A DNA stretch of 64,000 bases from an uncultured Celeribacter sp. (GTDB taxonomy: Bacteria > Pseudomonadota > Alphaproteobacteria > Rhodobacterales > Rhodobacteraceae): positions 930,001-994,000 of the forward strand of contig NZ_OY781106.1 of NCBI RefSeq assembly GCF_963676475.1, written 5' to 3'. Both the position numbers and the translations under genes were made by a program. How positions within the stretch are numbered: position 1 is the stretch's first letter; every line of letters starts with the position of its first letter. The notes under the pieces are model-generated. The model did no database searches. It saw nothing but the letters and a program-made list of their open reading frames with translations, and was not told where the DNA came from. Shown here piece by piece: positions 1-7,448 of the stretch.

Positions 1-1663
1 CCTGCCATGCGCCGCCGCCGAGCTTGTCCAAAAGCCCTTCATCATGACCATAGCGGCTTAGAAGCTCAATGTTTTCAACGGGAAGGTAAAGCCGATCCCC
101 GCCCGCATATTCGAGCAAAAGGCACTCATGCGCGGCGCCCAAGGCGGTCACGACCTCAAGCCCGCGGAAAATGCCCACGCCATGTTCGACATGGACGATC
201 AGATCGCCGGGGCTGAGCGAACTATGTTCGGTCAGGAAGTTCTCGGCCTTTTTGCGCCGTCCCGGTCGGCGAACCAAACGGTCGCCCAGCACGTCCTGTT
301 CGGAGATCACCGTTACGGATTGGCCCTCACCGACAGGGGCCTCGAACCCCTGCTCCAGCGCCCAAACCGAGAGATAAACTCCACCCGTGCCGTCGGGCAC
401 ATCGCGCCAGTCGGAGATCTCCTTGCCCGCGACGTCTTGGTCTTCCAAGAGCGATTTCAGACGATCTCGCGCCCCTTCGGACCAGCTTGCCAGCACAACC
501 TGGCCAAGGCTCCGGCGTTTTTGGACGTGGACCGCCAGTTCTTCGAAAAGATTGACGCCTTCCATCTGGCGTTCCGGCGAGAAATTGCGCCCGACACGCC
601 CGCCCGCGTCAATCACACCGGGGCCTGTGGCCTGTGGCAGTGGATGGAAATGGATCACGCGACGGCCTGCGGTGGCGGCCTCCCAAGCGGCATCATCCAG
701 ATACAACAACCCCGGCGGACAGGGTTTATAGACCGAGTCCATCCGGCCTTTGGCATTCAACGCCTCGCGCCGGGTCTGGTATTGGTCTTCGATGCCTTCC
801 CAACGCGAAAGACGCGCCGCAGTGGATTGATCGTCAAGGGAAATCACCGCTTCCGGCAGGTAGTCGAACAGCGTCTCCAGCCGCTCGTGGAAATAGGGCA
901 GCCAATGCTCCATGCCGGCGTGTTTGCGCCCGGCGGAGACGGCCTCGTAGAGCGGATCGTCCGTGCCTGCGGCGCCGAATTCGATGCGATAATTCTGACG
1001 AAATCGCGTGATCGCAGTCTCGTCCAAAATGACCTCGGAGACGGGCGTGAAACTCACCTCTTTGAGGCTGTCGACGGTCTTTTGAGACGCCGGATCGAAC
1101 CGGCGAATGCCGTCCAATTCGTCGCCAAAGAAATCCAACCGCACCGGCAGCACTTGTCCCGGCGGATAGACGTCGATGATACCGCCCCGGATCGCGTAAT
1201 CGCCATGCTCGACCACGGTCGGGGCCTGTGTGAACCCCATACGAACGAAAAACGCCCGCAGATCGGCCTCGTTGACGCGCTGACCTTTCGCGAGGGTAAA
1301 GGCCGCCCCGGCAAGCGTGTCGCGCGCGGGCAGTTTTTGCGTCGCGGCCGAAAGCGTGGTCAAAAGCACAAAACGCTTGGGCACCGATCCATGCGCCAGA
1401 GCGGCCAAAGTCGCCATCCGCTGTGCCGAAAGATCGGCATTGGGCGACATCCGGTCGAAAGGCAAACAGTCCCAGGCGGGAAATTCGATGACCGGCAGGT
1501 CGGGTGCGAAGAATTTCAACCCTTCGCGCAGCGCCGCCAGCCGTTTGTCATCGCGCGCCACATGGATCACCGGCCCATTCGCACGGGTGACTTCGCGCGC
1601 CAACAGATGCGCGTCGAAGCCTTCGGGCGCGCCCCCGACGATCAGATGAGTGGATTTACTCAT
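1..1663 (-). CDS. mfd: Transcription-repair coupling factor Mfd, N-terminal half (partial)
   Basis: Mfd displaces RNA polymerase stalled at DNA lesions and recruits UvrA. About 554 residues are present; the translocase motor and C-terminal domain lie beyond the left edge. The N-terminus has the UvrB-like fold with FPAWDCLPFDR and RGGIIDVYPPGQ followed by RLDFFGDELDGIR. The last residues in the window, from about residue 480, are the RNA-polymerase-interacting CarD-like domain (GDLIVHVEHGVGIFRGLE). The ATG start lies 4 bp after the stop of the upstream membrane-protein gene on the same strand, so the two are probably cotranscribed. Identity is firm from domain order. Confidence 0.95.
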   Translation of the reverse strand, partial: MSKSTHLIVGGAPEGFDAHLLAREVTRANGPVIHVARDDKRLAALREGLKFFAPDLPVIEFPAWDCLPFDRMSPNADLSAQRMATLAALAHGSVPKRFVLLTTLSAATQKLPARDTLAGAAFTLAKGQRVNEADLRAFFVRMGFTQAPTVVEHGDYAIRGGIIDVYPPGQVLPVRLDFFGDELDGIRRFDPASQKTVDSLKEVSFTPVSEVILDETAITRFRQNYRIEFGAAGTDDPLYEAVSAGRKHAGMEHWLPYFHERLETLFDYLPEAVISLDDQSTAARLSRWEGIEDQYQTRREALNAKGRMDSVYKPCPPGLLYLDDAAWEAATAGRRVIHFHPLPQATGPGVIDAGGRVGRNFSPERQMEGVNLFEELAVHVQKRRSLGQVVLASWSEGARDRLKSLLEDQDVAGKEISDWRDVPDGTGGVYLSVWALEQGFEAPVGEGQSVTVISEQDVLGDRLVRRPGRRKKAENFLTEHSSLSPGDLIVHVEHGVGIFRGLEVVTALGAAHECLLLEYAGGDRLYLPVENIELLSRYGHDEGLLDKLGGGAWQ

Positions 1664-1667
1664 GGGT

Positions 1668-2195
1668 TCAGCCCCCCAAAGGCCCGGTGGCGATGTTCTG
1701 ATACATGCCCCACATGGCGGTGACGAAGATCGAACACATGCCGATCAACTGGACATAAAAGCGATGCCGACGCAGCACGGCGACGAGCGCTTCGCCTTTG
1801 GTCTCTTCCGTAATGATCTTTTGCGCCGTACGAATGTTGAGCGCGCCGACGAAAATCATCGGGAACGCCATCATGAACACGGCCTGCGAGAATTGCAGCC
1901 CATAGCCAAAGCCGGTGATCGCCAGAATGACGATCAAGGCGCTGCCCAAACCCGTCAGCACCAGCCCGGACACCTCAGCAATGTTCGACAGCCGCCCGCA
2001 GTTGATCCGCACGAGGTCTTCGAGATCGCGCATCCGGTCGCCGCCCTGACGTTTGGCCTTGAGCGCCAGATCGAAGGGCACGCCGAGGACGAAATGCGAG
2101 GCGGTGGACCAGAGCACCGCCAAAGCGATCCAGTACCACATGTTCGAAAAGGACCGCATGTCGATCACTTCGAAAATGGTTGCGTAGAAATCCAA
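1668..2195 (-). CDS. Conserved integral membrane protein, about 175 aa, upstream of mfd
   Basis: A polytopic membrane protein with about four hydrophobic segments, near residues 19-38, 75-96, 104-118 and 148-167. It starts with TTG preceded by AAAAGAGCAG; no better start is visible. I recall similar Rhodobacteraceae proteins being labelled as a component of the SufBCD complex, but nothing here supports Fe-S assembly and no suf genes are in the window, so I leave the function open. It ends 4 bp before mfd and is probably cotranscribed with it. Confidence 0.7.
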   Translation of the reverse strand: MDFYATIFEVIDMRSFSNMWYWIALAVLWSTASHFVLGVPFDLALKAKRQGGDRMRDLEDLVRINCGRLSNIAEVSGLVLTGLGSALIVILAITGFGYGLQFSQAVFMMAFPMIFVGALNIRTAQKIITEETKGEALVAVLRRHRFYVQLIGMCSIFVTAMWGMYQNIATGPLGG

Positions 2196-2368
2196 GGCGC
2201 TGCTCTTTTCTGTCGGTTATCTGGATCGTGGCGCGCAAATGTCGCAGGGTTGTAGGGCCGCTCCCACTCTTTTGAACAGGTTAGAGGGGCCGATCCCCGA
2301 TTCCTACCCTTGAAGCGTCGGGAAATCCATGCCACCTCAAAGGAAATATCGCAACCAAAGGCCGCCTT

Positions 2369-3379
2369 ATGACCCGCAGCATGTCCCGCACGACCGCCCC
2401 CTTTCCGCTGACCCGCCTGCGTCGCACGAGAAAGATGGAGGCGCTGCGCGGTCTCGTGCGGGAAAATCATCTGTCGACCGAAGATCTGATCTGGCCGGTG
2501 TTTGTGCGAGAAGGCGTGAATGAGGCCACACCAATTGTCTCGATGCCCGGCGTCGAACGCCTCACCATCGACCGGCTGGTGAAGGCGGCGGCTGAGGCCT
2601 ATGCGCTTGGCATTCCCGCGATTTGCCTCTTTCCCTATATCGAACCGGAGCTCAAGACCGAAGATTGCGCAGGCGCCTGGGACCCAGACAACCTTGTGAA
2701 CCGGGCCATTCGCGCGGTGAAGGCCGAGGTGCCCGAGCTGGCGATCATGACCGATGTCGCTTTGGATCCCTATAACATCAACGGCCATGACGGTTATGTG
2801 GTGGGTGGCGAGATCGTCAACGATATGACGGTCGAGGCGCTGGTCAAAATGGCCGTGGCGCAGGCCGAGGCGGGCGCCGACATCATCGGGCCGTCGGATA
2901 TGATGGACGGGCGCATCGGCGCCATTCGCCGCGCTTTGGAAACCGAGGGCTACGACAAGGTCTCAATCATGTCCTATGCCGCAAAATATGCCTCCGGCTT
3001 TTACGGGCCTTTCCGCGATGCGGTCGGGGCCTCCGGTGCTTTGAAAGGCGACAAAAAGACCTATCAGATGGACCCGGCCAACACGGACGAGGCCCTGCGT
3101 CTTGTCGAGCGCGACCTGTTGGAAGGCGCCGATATGGTCATGGTGAAACCCGGCATGCCCTATCTCGATGTCTGCCGCCGCGTGCAGGACACGTTCAAAG
3201 TGCCGACCTTCGCCTATCAGGTCTCCGGCGAATACGCGATGCTGGCCGCCGCTTTCCAGAACGGCTGGCTCGATCGCGAAAAAATCGTGCTGGAGAGCCT
3301 CATGTGCTTCAAGCGCGCGGGCTGCAACGGGATTTTGACCTATTTCGCGCCGGAAGCGGCGAAACTGCTCGGAAAATAA
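2369..3379 (+). CDS. hemB: Delta-aminolevulinic acid dehydratase (porphobilinogen synthase)
   Basis: Condenses two 5-aminolevulinate molecules into porphobilinogen, an early step of heme, cobalamin and bacteriochlorophyll synthesis in the cytoplasm. At 336 aa it is full length. The Schiff-base lysines are K206 in SYAAKYASGFYGPF and K260 in MVMVKPGMPYLD. The metal region at residues 129-141 reads DVALDPYNINGHD, with Asp and Ala where zinc-dependent enzymes have cysteines. This indicates the Mg-dependent type known from alphaproteobacteria. No strong Shine-Dalgarno is seen; a second in-frame ATG lies four codons downstream. It is a single-gene unit, divergent from the membrane-protein/mfd pair. 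Confidence 0.96.
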   Translation: MTRSMSRTTAPFPLTRLRRTRKMEALRGLVRENHLSTEDLIWPVFVREGVNEATPIVSMPGVERLTIDRLVKAAAEAYALGIPAICLFPYIEPELKTEDCAGAWDPDNLVNRAIRAVKAEVPELAIMTDVALDPYNINGHDGYVVGGEIVNDMTVEALVKMAVAQAEAGADIIGPSDMMDGRIGAIRRALETEGYDKVSIMSYAAKYASGFYGPFRDAVGASGALKGDKKTYQMDPANTDEALRLVERDLLEGADMVMVKPGMPYLDVCRRVQDTFKVPTFAYQVSGEYAMLAAAFQNGWLDREKIVLESLMCFKRAGCNGILTYFAPEAAKLLGK

Positions 3380-3423
3380 GGCTAGAAATCGGCAAAACCT
3401 TACCAACCCCTACTATCGGTGGT

Positions 3424-3462
3424 GTTTTGCCGATGACACCGGCAAAACATTGCGGTTATAGT
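3424..3462 (+). promoter_or_regulatory. Promoter with a 9-bp dyad around the -35 box, upstream of the SYLF lipoprotein
   Basis: A -35-like ATGACA (3433-3438) and TATAGT (3457-3462) are 18 bp apart. The inverted arms GTTTTGCCG (3424-3432) and CGGCAAAAC (3440-3448) flank the -35 box. A third copy of the motif, in direct orientation, lies at 3390-3398. The left and middle copies could also pair as an 11-bp RNA stem (3388-3398 with 3424-3434) downstream of hemB. Promoter calling is by eye. Confidence 0.5.
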
Positions 3463-3518
3463 ATGGGCAATTGGGCCATTCAGAGCCCTCTGAGGCATAG
3501 CAGCAAAGGGATACCCTT

Positions 3519-4076
3519 ATGACGATTTCCAATCGCCGGACCTTCATGATTGGCCTAGGCAGCGCCGGTCTTTTGGCCGCCTGCGACAACTCCATGCGTT
3601 CGAATGGCGCAGCCACGATCGACGCCCGCGTCGACAGTACGCTCAACTATCTCTATTCCGACTACCCCGGCACCCAGACCCTGCGTGACAAATCCGTTGG
3701 CATGCTGGTGATGCCCTTGATCACCAAGGCCGGTTTCGGCGTCGGGGGCTCTTATGGCCGCGGCGCGCTGCGTGTGGGCGGTGCGACGGTGGATTACTAT
3801 TCCTCCACCCAAGCCACATTCGGTCTTCAGATCGGGGCCCAGCAATATGCCCATGTGCTGTTCTTCATGACCAACGAAGCACTGGCCGGTTTCCGCAATT
3901 CGCCGGGTTGGTCCGCTGGCGCCGATCTCGAATATGCCTTGTCGAACAAGGGTGAGAACCTCTCGGCAGAAACCATGACCTCTTTGTCGCCGGTGATCGC
4001 GGTGGTTTTCGGTCAGGCCGGTCTGATCGCGGGCGCGACGGTCGAGGGCACGAAATATACGCGGATCATTCCCTGA
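3519..4076 (+). CDS. SYLF (YSC84)-domain lipoprotein
   Basis: An exported lipid-binding-type protein of the SYLF/YSC84 family, probably tethered to a membrane. The N-terminus carries a twin-arginine NRRTFM at residues 5-10, then a hydrophobic stretch ending in the lipobox LLAAC with Cys22 as the predicted lipidation site. The body has the family pattern GFGVGGSYGRGALRVGG and, near the end, GQAGLIAGATVEGTKYTRI. Family members bind phosphoinositides in eukaryotes; the bacterial role is poorly defined. AAAGGGATA precedes the ATG. It is monocistronic, between its own promoter and a terminator. Confidence 0.85.
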   Translation: MTISNRRTFMIGLGSAGLLAACDNSMRSNGAATIDARVDSTLNYLYSDYPGTQTLRDKSVGMLVMPLITKAGFGVGGSYGRGALRVGGATVDYYSSTQATFGLQIGAQQYAHVLFFMTNEALAGFRNSPGWSAGADLEYALSNKGENLSAETMTSLSPVIAVVFGQAGLIAGATVEGTKYTRIIP

Positions 4077-4100
4077 TTTGCAGTTAAAGCATGGCATGAA

Positions 4101-4128
4101 AAAGGCGGGCCAAGGCCCGCTTTTTATT
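4101..4128 (+). terminator. Rho-independent terminator after the SYLF gene
   Basis: GCGGGC and GCCCGC form a 6-bp stem around a CAAG loop, preceded by A-rich and followed by T-rich sequence (TTTTTATTT). The symmetry suggests it may also stop the convergent phosphatase gene. Confidence 0.8.
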
Positions 4129-4164
4129 TGAGTATTTTTGCCAAGAAAAACACGCGCAGAAAAA

Positions 4165-5277
4165 TTATGGCACCGCTTCTTCCAGCACGCCGTCGGCTGA
4201 CATCTGGGCATAGAGCAGACCTTCACGCAGACCGCGGTCGGCCACGGAGAGACGATCCGTCGGCCAGATGCGCAAAAGCGCCTGAAGGATCGCAGAGCCG
4301 GACATGATCAATTCCTGACGGTCGCGCCCGATGCGCGGGTCACGTTTGCGCCCTTCCGGGCCCAAATCGAGATAGTCGCGGATCACGCGGTCAATCTGCT
4401 CCGACGTCATGCGCAGCCCGTCCACCTTGTTGCGGTCGTAGCGTTTCAACCCCAGATGCGAGGCGGCCACCGTGGTCACCGTGCCGGACGTGCCGATGAT
4501 CTGGAACCCCTCGCGGCAGGATTCATTGGCATAGGGCGCGAAATCGGCAAGCTTTTCCTCGAAATACCAAGACATCAGCGCGAAACGTGCGGCGTCGTCC
4601 TCGACGTCGGAGAATTGCTCCATCAGGGTTGCGACGCCCAGAGGCACGGAAATCCAATCGACGACCTTGGCATGCGGAAAGCGGCTGTCGGAATTCTGGA
4701 ACCCGGTGTGCAACCGCATGATCGACCGCGGGCGTTCGGCGCGCGGCACATTGGTCAGGTCGATCCAGACAAGCTCCGTCGAGCCGCCGCCGATGTCGAC
4801 CACCAAAAGCTGTTCGGTTTTCGTCGACACCAAAGGCGCGCAGGAAATCACCGCCAGACGCGCCTCTTCCTCTGGCTTGATGATCTCAAGCTTCAGCCCG
4901 GTCTCACGTTGCACCCGGCGCAGGAAATCACGCGTGTTGCGCGCACGACGACAGGCCTCTGTCGCCACGAGGCGCATATGTTTGACATCGTGTTTCTCGA
5001 GCTTTTTGCGGCAGACCCTGAGGGCCTGAATCGTGCGCGAGATCGAGGTACGACACAGCCGACCAGAGGCCTCTAACCCGCTGCCGAGTTGGACCGATTT
5101 CGAAAAACTGTCGACCACATGAAACTGACTGCCCTTCGGTTGAGCAATCAACATGCGGCACGAATTGGTGCCGAGATCCAGCGCGGCATAAAGCTCGGCC
5201 GGATCGGCGGGTTTGGGTGCGAGAGGCTCGACCGCTTTCGGGAACGCGCCCGCACCAGTGGGACGCTTGGGCGCCAT
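4165..5277 (-). CDS. Ppx/GppA-family exopolyphosphatase / pppGpp phosphohydrolase
   Basis: A 370-aa ASKHA-fold phosphatase acting on polyphosphate and/or guanosine pentaphosphate. The phosphate-1 motif ALDLGTNSCRMLI is at about residue 31 and the phosphate-2 motif VVDIGGGSTELVW at about residue 158. An N-terminal proline- and alanine-rich extension of some 25 residues precedes the domain. Alphaproteobacteria often carry this shorter form without the C-terminal HD-like domain of E. coli Ppx. Which substrate is preferred cannot be read from sequence. Confidence 0.88.
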   Translation of the reverse strand: MAPKRPTGAGAFPKAVEPLAPKPADPAELYAALDLGTNSCRMLIAQPKGSQFHVVDSFSKSVQLGSGLEASGRLCRTSISRTIQALRVCRKKLEKHDVKHMRLVATEACRRARNTRDFLRRVQRETGLKLEIIKPEEEARLAVISCAPLVSTKTEQLLVVDIGGGSTELVWIDLTNVPRAERPRSIMRLHTGFQNSDSRFPHAKVVDWISVPLGVATLMEQFSDVEDDAARFALMSWYFEEKLADFAPYANESCREGFQIIGTSGTVTTVAASHLGLKRYDRNKVDGLRMTSEQIDRVIRDYLDLGPEGRKRDPRIGRDRQELIMSGSAILQALLRIWPTDRLSVADRGLREGLLYAQMSADGVLEEAVP

Positions 5278-5424
5278 GGTTCACGCCCTCCATATCAAGT
5301 TAACCCTACCATAAGCGAAATTCCGCGCGTCGGGCAAGGGCTGTGAAGGGTCACGATCATCACAATGACAGGAGGCCCTTTCGCGGCGGCCATTCCCGGT
5401 TCATGGCCCGGTTCATGATCTTCT

Positions 5425-5435
5425 TGAGTATTTTT
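5425..5435 (+). repeat. Copy of the TGAGTATTT intergenic motif
   Basis: TGAGTATTTTT in the leader region of the C1 module. It is one of several copies in this window (4129, 6844, 37984, 57399). Unlike the others it does not follow the stop of a plus-strand gene. Confidence 0.4.
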
Positions 5436-5519
5436 CCGATCCTGCGGCCTTTCGCGAGGCCCGCCTTTCTTTTATGCGTTCTGGAAATGAATTTTCCGCA
5501 AGGACAAAACGAGGGCACC

Positions 5520-5819
5520 ATGGCTGATCTGACGGTAATCTACTGGCGTGATATTCCGGCGCAGGTGCGCGTGGGCCGTGGCCGTCGCGCCGCACGCGCC
5601 ATATTGCCGGAGCGGTTCGAACAGGCCATCGACCGTGTGGCGATGAAGATCGGCGCCACAGATGGCGATGCCTATATGGCCGAATGGCGCGATGTGGTGG
5701 AAGAGACCGCATTGGACGGCCAGGACGCCGCCGATACCCGCGCCACCGAGCTGATTGCGGCCTATGACAAAGAGCGCCTGATCGCGCTGGTGAACAACGA
5801 GGGCCGTGAGGCCAAATAA
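5520..5819 (+). CDS. Small conserved protein of the 'virulence factor' family (PF13769-like)
   Basis: A 99-aa soluble protein starting LTVIYWRDIPAQV, which I recognise as the family named Virulence_fact. The name is historical and implies no virulence role. In roseobacters it accompanies corrinoid/methyltetrahydrofolate methyltransferase genes, as here: the methyltransferase follows 12 bp downstream, so the two are almost certainly cotranscribed. The start was chosen at the ATG preceded by GAGGG rather than an upstream in-frame ATG with no ribosome-binding site. A role in C1 or corrinoid metabolism is inferred from context only. Confidence 0.75.
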   Translation: MADLTVIYWRDIPAQVRVGRGRRAARAILPERFEQAIDRVAMKIGATDGDAYMAEWRDVVEETALDGQDAADTRATELIAAYDKERLIALVNNEGREAK

Positions 5820-5831
5820 AGGATAAGACCC

Positions 5832-6821
5832 ATGACCCGTACCGTCATCGAAAGCAAGACCAAGACCGTCGTGATCGGCTTTGACGAGCCGTTTTGTGTG
5901 ATCGGCGAGCGCATCAACCCGACCGGACGCAAGAAACTTGCTGCCGAACTGGAGCTGGGCGATTTCTCGACCGTCGAGCGCGATGCGTTGGAACAGGTGG
6001 CCTGCGGGGCGACGGTTCTCGACATCAACTCGGGCGCGGTGTTCTCCAACAAGATGGCCGAAGACCCGCGCTATGCCGACAACAACTTTGTCGAGCCGCC
6101 GCTGATGGCCGAACTCGTGGCCCGTGTGCAGGCCGTGGTCGACGTGCCGCTTTGCATCGACAGCTCTGTGCCGGATGCCTTGGAAAAGGGGCTGGAAATG
6201 GCCGAGGGTCGCCCGCTTCTGAACTCCGTCACCGGCGAGGAAGAGCGCATGGAGCGGGTGCTGCCGCTGGTCAAGAAATACAACGTGCCGGTGGTGGCGA
6301 TCTCGAATGACGACAGCGGCATTTCCGAGGACCCGGACGTGCGCTTTGCGGTGGCGAAAAAGATCGTCGAACGTGCTGCGGACTTTGGCATTCCGGCGCA
6401 TGACATCGTGGTCGACCCGCTGGTGATGCCGATCGGCGCTATGGCGACCGCCGGTCATCAGGTGTTCACCCTGGTGCGCCGCCTGCGCGATGAGCTGGGC
6501 GTGAACACCACCTGCGGGGCCTCGAACGTCTCTTTCGGTCTGCCGCATCGTCACGGCATCAACGCGGCGTTTCTGCCCATGGCCATTGGCGCGGGCATGA
6601 CCTCGGCGATCATGAACCCGGTGCGATTGCAGGAGATGGAGGCGATCCGCGCCGCCAACCTTTTGATGAACCACGACGCCGACGGATCGAAATGGATCGG
6701 CTTTTCGCGCATCGCGGATGCGGTGGCTGAGGGCGCGAGCTTTGCCGAAGCGGCACAGGCTGCGGCCGCCGGTGGCGCCGGTGGCGGGCGCCGTGGCGGT
6801 GGACGTCGCCGCAGGGGGTAA
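5832..6821 (+). CDS. Methyltetrahydrofolate:corrinoid methyltransferase (pterin-binding domain)
   Basis: A TIM-barrel pterin-binding protein that moves a methyl group between tetrahydrofolate and a corrinoid protein. Diagnostic elements are VIGERINPTGRKKL near the start, VLDINSG, PLCIDSSVPDAL, PLLNSVTGEEERM, VVDPLVMPIG and NTTCGASNVSFGLP, as in AcsE- and MtrH-like methyltransferases. Homologues without the tail are near 300 aa. Residues after about 307 form a low-complexity tail of Ala, then Gly and Arg, ending in GGRRGGGRRRRG. The corrinoid-activation ATPase encoded nearby ends in a similar tail. No corrinoid protein or MttB-type partner is in the window. Confidence 0.88.
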   Translation: MTRTVIESKTKTVVIGFDEPFCVIGERINPTGRKKLAAELELGDFSTVERDALEQVACGATVLDINSGAVFSNKMAEDPRYADNNFVEPPLMAELVARVQAVVDVPLCIDSSVPDALEKGLEMAEGRPLLNSVTGEEERMERVLPLVKKYNVPVVAISNDDSGISEDPDVRFAVAKKIVERAADFGIPAHDIVVDPLVMPIGAMATAGHQVFTLVRRLRDELGVNTTCGASNVSFGLPHRHGINAAFLPMAIGAGMTSAIMNPVRLQEMEAIRAANLLMNHDADGSKWIGFSRIADAVAEGASFAEAAQAAAAGGAGGGRRGGGRRRRG

Positions 6822-6843
6822 GCACCTCCGAAGAGACCGTGTC

Positions 6844-6870
6844 TGAGTATTTGAACAGCAAAGGAGACGC
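6844..6870 (+). repeat. TGAGTATTT motif followed by CAGCAAAGGAGACG
   Basis: Lies between the methyltransferase stop and the rluE start, and supplies the AAAGGAGA ribosome-binding sequence of rluE. The same two-part motif recurs after the DUF1289 gene at 37984. Confidence 0.6.
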
Positions 6871-6875
6871 ATGTC

Positions 6876-7448
6876 ATGGCGCGATTGATCGCATTCAACA
6901 AGCCGTTCGACGTGCTCTCCCAGTTCACCGACAAGGGCACCGAAGGCACGACACGCAAGACGCTTTCGGAGTTCATCGACGTGCCGCGCGTTTACCCGGC
7001 CGGGCGGTTGGATCGCGACAGCGAGGGGCTTTTGCTTCTGACCGATGACGGGAAATTGCAGGCGCAGATTGCCAATCCGAAGCACAAGATGCCCAAGACC
7101 TATCTGGCTCAGGTCGAGGGCGATCTGAGTGAGGAGGCGCTGTCGCAGCTGTGCAAGGGCGTGGACTTGAAAGACGGCATGACCCGCCCTGCCCGCGCCC
7201 GACGTGTCGCGGAACCGGACTGGCTCTGGCCGCGCACGCCGCCGGTGCGCTATCGCAAATCCGTGCCCGAAAGCTGGCTGAAACTGACCATTTCGGAGGG
7301 CCGTAATCGGCAGGTGCGTCGGATGACGGCAGCGGTGGGATTTCCGACGCTCAGACTCATTCGGCTGTCCATCGGGCCGTGGCGGTTAGACGGTCTTGAG
7401 AATGGCGCATGGCGCGAGGACGACCCGTGGAAGGCAAAGAAAAGATGA
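6876..7448 (+). CDS. rluE: 23S rRNA pseudouridine synthase, RluE type
   Basis: Isomerises a uridine in 23S rRNA (U2457 in E. coli numbering) to pseudouridine. It has no S4 domain, which fits RluE. Matches to the E. coli protein as I remember it run along the whole length: FNKPFDVLSQFTD, AGRLDRDSEGLLLLTDDG with catalytic Asp46, EPDWLWPRTPPVR, KSVPESWLKLT and EGRNRQVRRMTA. It sits inside the C1 module, and its stop overlaps the next start in ATGA, so translation is coupled to the corrinoid-activation ATPase. No functional link between the two is obvious. Confidence 0.93.
   Translation: MARLIAFNKPFDVLSQFTDKGTEGTTRKTLSEFIDVPRVYPAGRLDRDSEGLLLLTDDGKLQAQIANPKHKMPKTYLAQVEGDLSEEALSQLCKGVDLKDGMTRPARARRVAEPDWLWPRTPPVRYRKSVPESWLKLTISEGRNRQVRRMTAAVGFPTLRLIRLSIGPWRLDGLENGAWREDDPWKAKKR

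Noticed and set aside
128..1723. Long plus-strand open frame (531 codons) across the mfd region
   Set aside because: The opposite strand encodes a clear Mfd with conserved motifs; high GC keeps the complementary frames open. The product has no family signature and is rich in Arg, His and Gln, as shadow frames are.
5520..5819. A virulence role for the 'virulence factor' family protein
   Set aside because: The family name is historical; the gene sits in a C1/corrinoid module in a free-living-type genome.
5472..7085. Minus-strand 537-codon frame over the C1 module
   Set aside because: It is the complement of the methyltransferase and neighbouring genes, which have strong motifs and ribosome-binding sites. 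The His/Arg-rich product matches nothing.
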